From contig CM072154.1 in the NCBI GenBank assembly GCA_036850595.1, forward strand, positions 10,113,330 through 10,177,329: a stretch of 64,000 bases of DNA, in the 5' to 3' direction. The position numbers and the translations under genes are program-made. Each line of letters starts with the position of its first letter. Position 1 is the stretch's first letter. Positions 1 to 14,387 of this stretch are shown here, piece after piece. The DNA is from Rhyacichthys aspro. Lineage: Eukaryota; Chordata; Actinopteri; Gobiiformes; Rhyacichthyidae. The notes under the pieces are model-generated. The model made no database searches and had not been told where the DNA came from. It saw only the letters and a list, made by a program, of their open reading frames with translations.

Positions 1-3000
1 AAAAAACTCCATAATGATGTAATCCTTGAGTTAAACATTTCTTGTTTGTTTTAGACTTGTTGACATTCTTGTAATGAAATATTTCTCTCTCAAAAGGTGA
101 GCAGTAGTCTCAAAAGCTAAACCTCAATAGTAGTAAAACAGCCTTCTTTCTTTAGAGCCTTGTTAAAACCCAAAGAGTTCCCTTCTGTCCGAGGGAGGCT
201 CTCCAGCAGTGGTCCTGTGCATACTAGCAGCTGTCCTGAAGTGTGCTGCCCTTTGTTTTACTGAATGGTCCCATAGGTTGCTGTTGTAAACAAGGCTCTG
301 GCTGTGATTCTTGGTGGTCTCTGACGTAGGGTCCTGCTGGGGCCCCTGCTGGGGTGATAATTGAAAAGACACCGTTCTGAGGGTGTCAAATGGGACTCTG
401 CACCCAGGGATGTTTGAGTGGAATGTGGTCCCGTCGTATCCCACCCACAGTGAAAATGTAATACAGTACAGCTTTTCAAAACACTCCCAGCTCCCTTTAA
501 AGTAGCCAGAATATTTTTACCTGAAAGAAATGACTGTGGTAATTCAAGACAAGTGTCTGTCAGTGTTCGGTGACTTTAGCCCTATGCTACCTCATTAACA
601 ATCTTTGATCCACTATCACTCAGCCCAAAAAAAGCCCATCAGATAGTGTTTCCTTCAGGCTGGGCTCCTGTTTCACTGCCCTGCTGTGCTCTTTGTTTGA
701 TCTAACGTCACCAGGCTGTGACCTTTGACCTGATATATGGTACTTTAACATGTTTCACCTCAGACAGAAAAGGAGTCTTACACAGAAGTCAATGTTTGTG
801 TGAGTGTCTTTTTAAAATCAGATGATGCCAGTTCATGTCAAATCAAGTCTTATTGGAACAGCTGTGAATTCTTGAATCCCACATTATTTGCATGCCCCAC
901 GCTGCCCTGCAAAAGTCCCTATGTAAAAGGGTAGGGCTCAAAAGGCAACACGGCTCCTCTGATCTGCAAATAGGGTTTTTAAACTTAAATTGTAGCTTTT
1001 GTAGCCACCCTTCTTCAACCTTCTTTGGCTTTATCGCTAGTGCAAGTCGACACAGGCTGGATGCTTACTTAGACATGCCTTCCTAAAGAGTGAGTGCAGA
1101 GGGAAAAGATTGTGTGAGGTTTTGTGGCAGATGCTGAATAGCTGGAGGACGATTTTAATGTCTTATACCTCACATGAAGAGACAGACACAAACATAACAT
1201 CATTAATCTGAGTTTTATATCTTGCTGTAACTGTTTGATCATAGAAAATTATGACATTTGGGTGTTTTTTTTATTATTTCTTTTTTAATTACATCAGCAT
1301 TTTAGGAGATTAAATAGTTACAGACAAAAAGAAAAGATGTTTCATAACTAGCTTAAGTTTTTTAAACAATAAATGGGGTCCGCAAAACTCTGAATTACAG
1401 TTAGTGTTATCTTTAGGTTATATCTGTTTTCTACCTAAATGGCAGAACATTTTAATAGCTTAATAGCTGAAGTACCTGCATAACCAATTATCTATTTTGC
1501 ACGTCAAAAAAACAGTGCTGTTTTCCAGTGAAAGCTGTAAAATGCATGGTATGACCCTTGTGTGGGAGAATGAATGACCTGGGGGAAGACGTCTGAGCAG
1601 GAACTCCAAGCATGCGCTCCGAAATGTGGACTTATCCCTCACTTTTTACTCCCTGCCCCCTTCCCTCCTTCTCTACAACTCTGTTTTTTCCAAGAAAATC
1701 CCAAGCGTTTGTTGCCCCCACTGTATTAGTCATGGAACAGTTCGAGAAGACAATCCCCGCACATTGTCAAAGAGTGTTTGTCTGCTGAATGAAGAGCCTC
1801 CTTCAGTTTCCTCTCTGGCCAATCACTTTGGATTAAAAGAGTGTGGAGAGCATGAGGGGCAGAAGGGCCTCACTCATCAGGTGCCTTATGTCCCTGCAGT
1901 ACTCTTGTCAGAGCTATAGTGGCAGCTATAGTGTCGATAAACCCACAACCTTAAGAAAGGGTTAAAAACACAGGAAATACTTTGCTTCTCAAAGCTGTCC
2001 TGCTGCTGTCAATCTTTAATGTTACGTCTTTATGTGGATGTGGACAATCTCCAGAATCAGTGGTACTTATCCAAACTTTAGATTACCTTACTGTAAAATA
2101 CTATTATACCATTGTATGCTATAATTTACAATTCACCAATATTTAATAAGGAACTGTTTCTTCTCACATATTCTGCAGTGTACTACTGACATAGGTAGTA
2201 GGTTAATAACTGTACATGACAAAATATGTGGATTTGAACAAGCTGTGAAAAGCAGAATCTTGAAAGGAATGTAATGGCTGTAATGTAATACGTGAAAACA
2301 CACATCTTCCAAAAGGAAATCAGTGTATGCTGTAAATGTGCAACAAAGCATTTATTTGACACATATGTTGCCACCAAAATACTCAATAATCATGATGCAC
2401 ATAGTTGCTAAATCTGTTCCTCCCCTCACCTTGCGACACCCGGTGCTGCTCTCCTTGCCCTTTTTTGTGCATTAGTGGCTGGATGGAGGTGCACAAGACA
2501 GTGAAAAACAGCTTCAACAAATAGTTTCCTTTAAATGAAGAAGGTGTGTAAAGACTAGTATACAATGAATGTTATCTGTGTTGTACTTAACACTACTAAC
2601 AATATCACTAGCTCCACATCTCGTTAAAGAAATATGTCACTTCCTCTGTCGTTTAAAGGCACACTCTCCCTCCGGCAATCCATACTGCATCGTTTCTTCG
2701 TTACCTTAAAGCACGACCCGTTTAAGTTATTGGTTTTACAAGCGCCAACTGTGCTCAGGTTCGTTTTACTTAATATAGTCGTCTTGAAACGCATCTAATA
2801 ATGCAGAGTTTCAAAACCTGAAAGGAGGGCTCAGGCCTTGTTGGTGCCTGGCAGTGCTCGGTGTGATACTTCTTTTCAGCTCAGTCCACCTAAAGAGAAG
2901 AATATGTGTCAAGCTCTCGTCCACTTAATGCTTTGTGCAGTTTACATTCCATTGCTGTTTAGTACCGTCTAAGAAGATATTGTTTGAAAAGGAGACGTGG

Positions 3001-6000
3001 TTAGGGAGTATTTGGAGAGTTGGGAATTCATCTTGAGATTTTCTTAGTGCTGCACAAAGAAAGGTCAAAACTGCTTCAACCTTCTGTGGATCAGTTGACT
3101 GGAGTAAGAAATTCAGCGCTCGATTCAGCTAGTTTCACTCATTCTGGGAAAAGGGTTAATAGATAGTGAAAACTAAGGGAATCCTTTTAGGGTCTGTGTC
3201 CAGAAACAATGTAACCTATGAGACTATTTGTCCTTCTGTGCGGTGTGAGTTTGATCCAGCTTCTTATTCTCTGCTACACATTAGCGACGGAGGGAAAACA
3301 TTTTTCACAGATTGTCCTGCAGCTGCATCAGTGGGTTTATTAGGCGAGTGGGCGGCTGGAGTCCCTTAAAGAATTCTTCTCACGCTGCCTCTGACAGGCT
3401 TTGGCTGTCACAGAGCTGTAACCAGCAGTGTGGGTGTATGATAGGCTGGACATGTGTGCATCAAAGACAGAGTCTGCCATTTGTACGTTCAGATCAACCT
3501 TCATTCATTTTGTAACAAATAATTTATCATGTAGTAAAAAAAGATATAATATGCCAATGTTTGTTTGTTTTTTTTGTTTTTTTTTTATATCAACACTGTG
3601 AAGAATATGTGTATAATTGATATCAAGGGAAGACTCAAAAAGTGCTGTTGTGTGTGGCCTGTTGAATCTGCATTAGCTGAAAACCAATCAGCCAATGGGA
3701 ACGTCACTTATTCGTAGGGGAACACACACTTTGAGATTGGTCAAATTTGTCATCCGCACTGAACATTGTCATCTATTAAAATCCTCAATGGTCTTGTTTA
3801 CACATCATTTTAATAACAATATGCATTTAAATCACTTTTTACAACAAAGTGAAAACCATACGAATTCTAATTTAATAAACATTGCAAAATTTCATTGGAA
3901 AGAACACAGAGTAACAAAAACAATGTGAAAAAAAATTTTCAGAACATTTCCAGAATAAACTTATTGTCAGATGGTGATGTGTAAAGTCAGTCTCTTCCAG
4001 TTGGTGAAACAAAAAGATGTGCAGATGTGTTTGGTGGATTTGGTTTGTGACTGTGAATGGTCTGACCAGAGCCAGCATTTGGAGATGACAGCAGGTCTCC
4101 AGCTTCAAAACAGGAGAGCTATCCAAATGCTCTGTCTCTGCTGCTTCTCTTCCTATCTGTTGTTCGTGGACAAAAATGCAATTTCCTGTGCTCTTTGCAA
4201 ACAAAACTGAGCAAACTATGTATAGTTTGTGTCACTTTTTTTTCTAACCACGCCCATTCTTGCAAAGCAAACACTATACATTGTACGAGTCGAGTAAATC
4301 ATAAGTAAACTGTGGAATTCCTTTTGCCTGAATGTGTGCATCTGGCTGCAAACAATGTGTGTACAATATTTATGTGTCAGCTCCTTGAAGGGTTTACCTG
4401 GTTGCCATATGTCTCAAGAATATTGCAGGATGAACCTACAGAAGTTCCCAGGGCTAGTAGTGTCATCAGGATTGGGGCAAAGCAAAAGAAATTATAGAGT
4501 CAAGACCTTTATCTTGAGGGAGAGATAACTTTTAACGCGGCTGGCATGTCTCAACTCCTAGACTGAGTACAAAGGTCAAACTAGAACTACTAGAATGCAG
4601 TAGCATAATGAGAAAGTAACTTGTGTCCCAAGTATAGCATTTCACAGTTCGAATAGGTGCATCTTGACGTTTTAGCTTTAATATCAGGTGTAAATATGCA
4701 TGTTTAAGCCCAGACACAAGCAGGCATATCCAGACTATGCCCCATCCCTAAGGGAGTGGGAAGCAGAGATGATCACCCTAATGGTTGGCTGGTTGGAACA
4801 GCTGAAAAGAATTTGGTTAGTCAGCGGTTTCCTTTTGAAAATGGCCCGGGATTGTTTTTGTAAGGGTGTTCAGTCGGGGGAGAGAGGATTTGAGAGGATA
4901 GATCTAGTTATTTATTAGCCGGAGCCATTTAAATGGGAAACCTACCATGACAGTGTTGGGTGGAAATAGGAATTGGTGGGCCATGCCAACTCCAAATACC
5001 AGGGTGGCGTCCTGCCAAAGTAGTATAGAACGTATGGCCCGGGGCTGGACGTTAAGATGGCGAGAGCCAAGATTATAAACCGTCTCCATGCTCCCCTTGG
5101 CCCCAGACAACAGACTTTATCAAGATAATCAGATATGAGGCGGCTGGCTGAGCCTTTAGTCTCCTCACTGAGAGTGGTTCTAAGTGGTTGGTGAGATGTC
5201 AGAGGAGAAATTAGACATTTTTTCAACTGTCACTGATTAGAGTATAGTTCAGTGCTTGCTTGCTGACTCTAGACAGTTTAGTTCAGTTTTTCACCTGATA
5301 CTTAAACCTAATGCGCCAATTGAATCAAACTTTGATTTCTTCAATAATTTTGCTATTTAGTTTTACTTATGTTATGTGAATGACAGAAGTGGTTTGCTAT
5401 TTGGCCTACGAGGAATGATATTAATATCAGTTCAACAGTTCATCTCTCTCAATAGATAAAATAAAAAATGGCAGACTTGTTCTCAAACAACATGAAATAA
5501 CACCAGACACTGTAGTACAAGTGTCCCTCTTTAGTGTTTAAGGCTTGCACATGTTCAGACTATATTTACTCACCCTTTAATTAGTATATTTTCATGTTTT
5601 GTGGTTCACACTTGTGCCGCTGTAGAAACACCACATACAGCTTCCTCTCTTTTCTGGATAAAGCAGTAATCATGAGTGCAGCTTATATAACTCAAACTGA
5701 TAAGGCTAGAAGTGCAGTGCTCTTCATCAGACTAATGTAACATACAGTATGTGAATTCTGCAGGGGCTGTTTCACCATGCAATGAGCCCTATTTGTCTTG
5801 TAAATCTGTGTCGCTACATTTTTCTCTTCCCAGAGTAACTCCTACAAACCTATGATCTTAAACAGTCTACTCAGTTTATTCAGTTCATTTGTTAAATCCT
5901 TTCTTTCAACACATTTTATTTGTGCAGAAGTAAACATTGAGGTGTGGTGTTTTAAGTGAAGAGAAATTGTACCTTGCCATCACCCGGGGCCATGACCAGT

Positions 6001-6599
6001 GTTAAGTTCCACTCCCTTTTTTCTGTTCCACCTTTTCCATTGTTCCATTCATATAACACATTAAATGACATGAAGATCACAGTCTGGTTGTTTTGCAGCC
6101 TGTTCTGTGAGGTGTTCCATTTGAGGTTTTTACTGCTCATCCAGGTGACATAATGTTTCCATGATGGAGTGCTTCTTGATTGTAGAGTAAGAAGCTGGTG
6201 GTAAAGCACTAGATGTGGTATGTCGGAGGCTTTCACCCGGAGGGCCCAAGTTTAGAGCGTACTTAAACAGATTTGTGTCATTCAGTCATTCTGATCTCCG
6301 TGCCTGCCAGTGTGTGGATACTTAGTTGTGTGCTGCGATGTAGGTCATTATTGTCAGCTGTGAAAGTGTACAGTCACCAGTAAAACTGAATAGTGAGATG
6401 TTTTTCAATCAGTAAATCATAGTGGTTTTCAAACTTTCTATTTACTTTAGAGAGGACTTGTAGGGGATAATAAATGGCACAAGTAACATATCACAATGCC
6501 TTGCTTCCTGTCCCAGCTTTTTCCTCCCCTCCTCCTGGGTTTATGTAGCAACGGGGGACTTCAACCCTTATAAATGTCTGTTTGTTGTGTTTGACGCAG
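1..6599. other. No gene seen; probably hspg2 intron 1
   Basis: This stretch has short chance ORFs only. I found no signal-peptide exon followed by a donor and no recognisable transposon. Because the exon at 6600 begins at the mature N-terminus of perlecan, the stretch is most simply intron 1. It ends in the acceptor gacgcag at 6593-6599. Confidence 0.6.
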
Positions 6600-7594
6600 G
6601 TGACTCAAGCCTCCAAGGTGTGGGGAGAGGTCCCATTGCCAGAGGATTTGGAGGCAGAGAAAGGCGTCCAGCCATCACCGAGTTTACTGGATGATGATGA
6701 AGACTTTGCAGCTGATGAAGCATCGGGAGGTGAGCCTGACTGAGGCTGAGTGACCACAAACCACAGCAACAGCTGCCCTTAATTCATGGAAATTATATTT
6801 GTCATTGTGCAGCCCCTGAATTATAAAGCCATTACACATGCTGGGGGAAGGATGAATTACCAATTGTTCTTAGGGGGGATGATGTGTAGTGTTGACATCA
6901 CTACATTTATCAACACCAGGTGTCAGTATTGTGTGTATTTCCCTAATGCATCAGCCATAATATTTTATTTTTTTAGATATATATATATTTTCACATTTCC
7001 CCTTGGGGATTTATGCACTTTTGTGAAATGAACTGAATGAGGACCTTTGAGAGAATCGTCCAGCTGTGTGGCTCCAAACCACGGCCACTGAAGTTAATAC
7101 ATGCCTCATTGACCAAATGATGCATTAGTTAACCATATAGGCATAGTGTAAACCTTGCACTGCAATAATGTAAACCAATGAGGTCTTAATACATTGTAAT
7201 AATACATAGTAGGGGGTATGGTCTCTCCCAGTATCACTCCTAAACACTAGTACAAAGTGATTAAACAGGTTGCCCTGGACTGCACCCTCTGACCCCTTTG
7301 GTTAACATCTATGTACTTGGTATACACGTTTACAACTTTTGTATACCATCAAGATTTTCAACCTATTACCAAACTATCTGCAATTTGACATTTCGGAATA
7401 TTTTAAGATTAATACTAAATATATAGAGTGTTGACAAAAATATATACATTTTCTCTGTATATTATTATAATGAATGTTCATGTTTGACCTTTGAGCCTGT
7501 GCATTGACCGGATCCCTCACTTGTGCTTCTGTGTTCAAAGATCTGCCGAGTGGAGAGGATGATGGAAGTACACCGTGGCCTCCAGCCGTCTCAA
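6600..7594 (+). CDS. hspg2: hspg2 domain I, GAG-attachment segment (exons 6600-6729 and 7541-7594)
   Basis: This is the N-terminal mature sequence, starting VTQASKVWGEVPLPEDLE, followed by an acidic run (DDDEDFAADEASG). The splice joins EASG to DLPSGEDDG, so the mature mRNA carries two Ser-Gly pairs in an acidic setting (ASGD and PSGE). These are the expected xylosylation sites for the heparan sulfate chains. Human perlecan has three SGD sites in this place, so this fish protein shows a reduced or altered set. The intron between the two exons is about 0.8 kb. The second exon ends in phase 1. Confidence 0.93.
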
Positions 7595-10500
7595 GTAAGT
7601 GACCAGAAACTCGAGTGAAACATTTCCTTTTGAGTGGTTCTGTTTCTGTGGAAGATTACTTATCCCTCCAAACTTTGTCAATCCATGACGTTTACTAAAA
7701 TGGCTGAGAGCAGTATGTGTGTGTATGCCTATGTGTGTGCGTACTTGAATGAGGGCTTTCTGTGAGTGATGATACCTTTACATCCCGTTACACCCTTTTT
7801 CTCCTTGCCAACTGGTCATAACACAGGGTTTCAGCTTTGTCTTCAAGACGTAAACACCTCTTCCTTCCCTTCATCTTTTTAACCATTGGCAGAGATGACA
7901 GCACAGTGAAATACATGAAAGCCCAGCAAACAATAAAAGCTACAGCAGAACTTGTTTTGCATTCCATCCATCATTACAGCCCTTTTCAGTGCCCCTAGTT
8001 TTGGTGGGACTCTTTATCTGGACATCCTTCGTGCGGATTTATTCTCTCTCTCTAATACACAAACTAGTGAACAGCTCCATGCCCTAATTGTGACAAGTGC
8101 TGCTTCTCATCAGACATGGTTTAAGTTTATGGGTGACTACGTCATGGCAGAATAAATGTTTTGGTAGCAGCATTGAGCGCTGACATCAGAGCTAGGGCAT
8201 ATATCATGTGGCTCACTTACAAAAATAGCAGTGCTTTGAAGCCTTTTCTAAGTTTAGACAATTGACATTATTGTTGGTATTGTTAGCAGCATGTGACCGT
8301 GACAGATTGGTGAGACTTAAAATAAAATAGATACATATAGTCAACACAGCAAAACTCATTTTATGACCTGTACATATTATTTTGGATTCTGCATGGTATT
8401 TGGCTGTTGAGAAGGCACTTAATAATGTGAAATTATGTGAAAATAAATTAATACAAAGGCCTTTTGTGTGATATTGACACAGCAGCACAGTGTGGGAAAA
8501 TATTTGTCTGTGTTATGAGCCTAAAAGCCTTCCCTATTACTTTGGTTTATTGGCCTGCTTACCATAAACTACCTGGCTTTTGTAGCCACATAAAGGTCAG
8601 TACTGCTTTAATGTGGAGCTTAAATAGGAGGCAGTATTTTCCTTAGTATATCATCTTATCTTACAGCTGGGTTGACATTTGCGTTGTACTTTGCATGATT
8701 TTACTGCTATGATTGGAGCATACTGCCTATTTCCAAATATAGAGCTAGCTCAGACAGCGGTGGGAAGGAAATTTGGTTTCCCGTGTTGAATACAGACTAC
8801 TTTGCTGAGGGTCTCTGTCCTGTTGATCGTCTCGACTCTTCACGCAAGCCTCTGCCTTCCTTCCACCCAACGACTTCTTTCAAATGAGAGACCACTGTGC
8901 CATAGTTGCCGTCATTACGCCTTGTATCCTGTTGTGCTTATATTTCCCAAATGTCAGGGAATTCCCTTTGTCTCACACACAAAAGCGCAAATAAACATCT
9001 GTCGTTTCTATTGCTTGTCAGATGTGGCTATTTTGAACCATTGTAGTCCATTGTTGTTTTATCGTTTCTCTTAATCTTTGCCTGCAATCTTTTCTGGAAA
9101 TATAATGGATGTGTCACTTGTCCTTCTAACCTTCCATTGTGACCTCTCTACTCAGTGCCCCTAAGAGATTTCTGGAAGACAAGTTTGGCAAGTTCTGTTA
9201 CAGAAGTTCCCATGCTGCAGTGAGGATATTAGCCACTTTGTTTAGACACCAAAGAGTCTGAGGACCTAAATGCACTTAGTCATTAAAAAGGATTCTGAGG
9301 TTAAGGTCTTCTAGTTGTAAAGGCTTTTGACATCGTTCATTCTTTTCAGTCTCATAACAGTTTATTTGATTTACTTGATTTCAAATTAAACACGTAGGTA
9401 ATTCTCATTCGATTAAGTGAAGGTTCTTTGTTTAGTCTTCTGTTCTTTTGCCTTAAATTCACGATCGCACTGTCCTTGATCTCTCGGAGCTCCAAGCCAG
9501 CGCTGCCACACAGTCGGATTACTTCATTCCCGTGCAGCTTGTTTGACTCCTAATCACATCATTGCTCAAATAACACAATTCAGATTGATCTGTTACTTGT
9601 AGACGAAAACAGATGTTAGGACAGAAGAGGCCAATACATCAGGGTAATGTCAGCCTCTCTGTCAGCTCGGACCGGCTGCTCAAACGACCAGTGGACACAC
9701 TACGGCCAGGCCACCCATCCAGTGTTTTTTCACGCTCAGTTTATTAGATGTCGGTGGCACTGCCTTTGTGTGTGTGTGTGTTTGCCTCGTGGAAGCAAAG
9801 GAGCCACTCGCACAAGTTGCACGTAGGGACAAGCGCTGGCAGCTGCAGCTATTTTGGTGGTATAAGCTCTTTGTTGTTACACTCCTGGGGCCCCTCAAGG
9901 TGGTCAAACACCAGCTCACTGTAACAAAAGTACAGAAAACACTTCACACCCCATTTGAAAGCTCAAGTGTGTAACAGTGAGCTAAACTGTAAGCTTAGAG
10001 AACATTTGACTTTGGTGTTTGCTGCATTTATTTTAGCCCAAGCTTTTTACGTCATTTGTCATTCTGAGTGTTTTTACATTGTTCTAACACACTACTTCCG
10101 TATGGTCTTAGTCACTGGCTCAAGCCTCATTACCTAGCCCCATGATGCTCCACTGTGTTGTACCAATAACAGCTGTGTTGCCTTGGAGAACTGGCCAGTG
10201 CTGCTCCACTTTAGGCAAGAGATGTTGAGGCCTTCATTGAAGAAAAAGAGGGTGTGCAGCTGTTGCAATGGTTTTTGTCTCCAAAGCACGGCCCGACCTG
10301 GTTGTAAGTGATATATCTGTTTATCATCATGACTTTTATGGTAATCTATAATGCAAGAGAGAGCCCTAAATAGGAGAGAAGTCAATGGATTGTTCTATTT
10401 CAAAACAAACAGTGAATTTGAAGTTTGTGATTATTGGCTGAGAGTTTGATAGTCCTGTAGCGATCCCCCTGAGTGATTATTTGGACAAAGCTGTAGAGTA

Positions 10501-13500
10501 GAGCACCAGCTTCCTTATTTCACACAAGGGAGTGTCCATATCAAATGGACTCACTGGAGGGATCCCACATTTCAGCCCTACTTCTCACAGATTATGTTTT
10601 ATCTTTTCATCTCTTCTTCTTTCTTCATACAGTGGCGGGGGTTTTCTGCTTATAAAGGATTAAAGAGTTCCAATAAAGGCGCTACCCCCTTCTGTTTGGC
10701 ACTCATTTCCAGTCGGAGTTTGACAAGGATCACAACGTTGCTTCTCCTTTGAAGTAGCGGATGCTTCATTAGCTTTAATTAGTTTGGGTCACTATTCTTA
10801 AAACAGAGCTCTGATAGTTTGGGTAGGGCATGTTTTCTGTCAGCTGTTTCCTCACTCTGATGTTGCAACCTTTAAAGAATTTCTAGACAGGATTCATTTA
10901 GTATTTTATATCAGATGTCCACCTGACACTACCAGCAGTTTTAGTCATTAGACAGCATATTCTCACAGATCTCTGACATGCTAGGCCATCTGTTTGAAAG
11001 TGCTGCTATAAAACAGCTGGATTTAGCACACTCACTTGATTATGAAGGAGCTGTTGTTTACTACTGTCTGTTGAAGTTTATGGAGTGGACTCCCTAAATG
11101 TGGATTGGAGCTTACAATCTTGGATGTAATGGCTTATGTAATTACACTTATAAAATGTAGATTTCTTTTTCCTCTCAAATAAAAAGTAAAAAAGTGTTAT
11201 AGATGAGCACACAAGTAAATGTTGGCATTTCGTAGCATGCTCCTCAGTGTAAGAGCAGTGGAAGAATGAATGAGTCACTGCAAAATAGAACAAGGTCATC
11301 GCTGCCTGTGCCAGCTCGGGCTTAACTTTTGGTAAGAAAATGGTTTTATGGAACACAGTTCTTTCCATTTAGGAGAGCAAACAGGAAACAGCTCCTCCCT
11401 GCGTGGCCCAGGGTGGATGTGTTTGTCAAGCAGAAGAGATGCCAGTGTTTGGTCGTAGGATATCCTTTTTGAGCTAAAGAGCTGTCATAGGATTCATTCT
11501 AGAGTTGAACTCTGACCTTTTCTCCTTGACACTCTCATGCGAGCAGACGTGTTTGCAGACAGCAGCTCTTCAACTTCAACTTAATGAACACACAATAGAG
11601 CCCCAGCGTCCAGTGTCCCTTTTCAAGCAACACTGTGAAACTTTTAACTTAAAAAAAATGGGGCCTAAAAATCATTACGTTAAATTAATTTTGATCGGTT
11701 GTTGACATCAAACCAATGTTCACTTTTCCAAATAGATTCTCTGGTGCTGTCTCCTTATATCTATGTTATCATGTTTTTGTTGTGCCTATTCTGAAAACGT
11801 TTTTTGCAGTTCTCTTTCTGATTGTCACTTTCTATTTTCTCTCCACGCTTCCAACCATTCCCTTTTCTAACTTTCCTGAAACTTTAACCCCTCTGCACCC
11901 GCCTGGCTAACTCGATCCTCCTTCACCGGTCCTTGTGTCGCTTTTTGATCCTTAACCCTCGGCTCCTCTTTTTGTGCCCCACCGACCTGTATGCTTCATC
12001 TCCCCCCTCCCCTTCCTCTTTTGCTCCTTGCCTATCATTGCTTGCCATAGCACCCTGGCTGGAGTCTTCACACATGGGAAACATACAGAGCCCATTTGAA
12101 CAAAACTACAGTAAGTTGTCCTGCATTTTTTTTCCCTTTTAAAATGCAGCGTTCCTTTCTTCTTTCATGTCTTTGGCACACTGTCCTGTCACCTGCTTCA
12201 CTCAGATATGCACTGACTCTTATTTCCAGATAACATTCCAAGAAGAAATCAGCTCGGGCATGTGGTGTTTGAGTCCAGCTACAATGTTTTTCCAAGTGCA
12301 AGCATTTCCCCAGTGTCTTCTTATGCCAGTGGAAAATGATGGGATTTTTCCATCGAGTAATAGAGCTCATCGCGCTTGAACACTTTATAAAGAGATGCTG
12401 GAGTTACATCTCTGGGAGGCTTTGTAGGCAGCCAACACAACAGTGCTTTCCACAGATTAATTTGATAAGTGTTTTTGTGCCCAGTGCAGATGTCTCATTC
12501 CAAATATATGAACCAGCTGTTAAAGGGGGCAGGAGAGAAATGGAAGCATGCACAGTGGTGTTTTTTGTGATGCAGTGTGGGAGAGCGCAAACAGAGTAGC
12601 TTAATATTAAGAGGCGTTTGGCAGACGACCAAAGAGGGTTATGTAGCAGGGTTCAAGAAAGAGTCTTGAGACTGAAGGAAAATATTATACAAAAAGACAA
12701 AAAACTGGGCTTTTTTTTAAAGAATTATGACAGAAGCCATGCTGCGTAGTGGTCCTGTTCTGTCTTTTTACAGAAGGCTCCCACTCCTCCCCTTCTGCAG
12801 CAGTGTTGGGTCGATGCTGTGGGCTGCCTTGGGGGTTGAAGGTCAAACCCAATGTGGCTGGGCTTTAAAGGCCAGGCTGGGCTCACTGCTCAATCAAGCC
12901 TTTGTCTTGTTCATAGGCCTCTATGTGTTCAGCAGGGGCCCATTCCACAAAGCCGCCACAGTTCTGCTCACCAGCTTTAATAGCCATACAGTTAGTGAAT
13001 TAAGAGTATAGAATGAATTAATAGAAAGGAATTTTTCCAGATTACATCCTGTCATTCAATCACTCTGATGGTGGTGATGGCTGACAAGGGAATCCCCATT
13101 CTCTAGTGAAAACAGTGGTACAAGAAAATGGGTTTTGGAAAATAGAGCTGCTTGTTAGCAGTGGGGCAAGACCCTGCACTCTAATCAAAGGCTCTCAAGC
13201 GGCGGCAGCCCCACACTCATCCATACCCGTCCATAACGTCAAAGCGGCAAACTCAGAGAGAGTTCGGACTGTGAGCTGTTGGCGGGTGCCCACTCAAGTG
13301 ATTAGATTATATGCGGGTCAATTGCGGTGCTTTGAAGAGAATCTTTGATGTTGCCTGTCTTTTTGTTGCACATTCAGGCCTAACAATTATTCCAGTAAGT
13401 CTGACACTAACAGCCTGCACTCATGCACCCCGCTGGGCTTGGCCAAATCCTGCAGCTTTGTTGTTACATGTTCACGGCACTGTGTTTTCATAGGCACCAC

Positions 13501-14341
13501 TCAGTTTACTTTGCCATAAATGAGGCCTTTCCTCAGCAGGAATGGAAGTGCCAGTGCAGTGTGTTAGGAGAAGACAGCTGTTTACCAGACATCTCCGTCA
13601 GTGGAGCATAAGGAGGAACTGTATCCTCCTGCTGCTCATCCAGTGAACGCACAGGCTGAGAGAGAGACACAGCATCTTTCAACTTTTAATTAAGCAACTC
13701 ATAGATAGTAAATAACTGCTGTTACTGTCATTACCCATGGCCTCTGATAATAAATAAGGAGAAGGTAATGGGAAGGAACCTGCTGTAGCAATTTATTTGG
13801 CATGTATTTGATATGTTTTTAAGTAGAGCACATGCCTACTCAGAACATGACTCTTTGCTTTAAGCTTGGCCGTTTGCATCTGACTGCAAGAAACAGTACA
13901 AATATTGACTTCCTCCTTAAACTCACAGTGGCAGTCTGAATCAGAGGCTGGCAGGCCCGTCCTAACAAAGTGCTGGCAGGAGGGCGAGAATGGGGCACCC
14001 TGTGGGCCTGGGCTATTTAAAGTCTCATTGGCAAAGCTTAGAGCAGTAGAAACACAGTGATTCAGTGGACATTATGTGAAAATTAAAGATGAATTTATGC
14101 TGTGGTTTATAGTGAGTAAATGTACTTATTCTTGTGCAGGGATACACTTAATGAGATTATGGTCTAAATTCATAGATGGACTTAGAGAACTGTGATTGTG
14201 TTTAAATATGTTTTGCAAGTAGTAGGCATACTGTGGCCAATTGAAATTCAGTTTCTTTATTCTTTTTTTCTTATTCTCGTGGATACAAAGTAATGACAGC
14301 ATTCTTTAGGCACACTATTAACATGACACTATCTATGTTAA

Positions 14342-14387
<46 letters not shown>

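Noticed and set aside
163..479. Overlapping - strand ORFs near the window start
   Set aside because: No splice context, domains or homology; consistent with chance ORFs in an intron.
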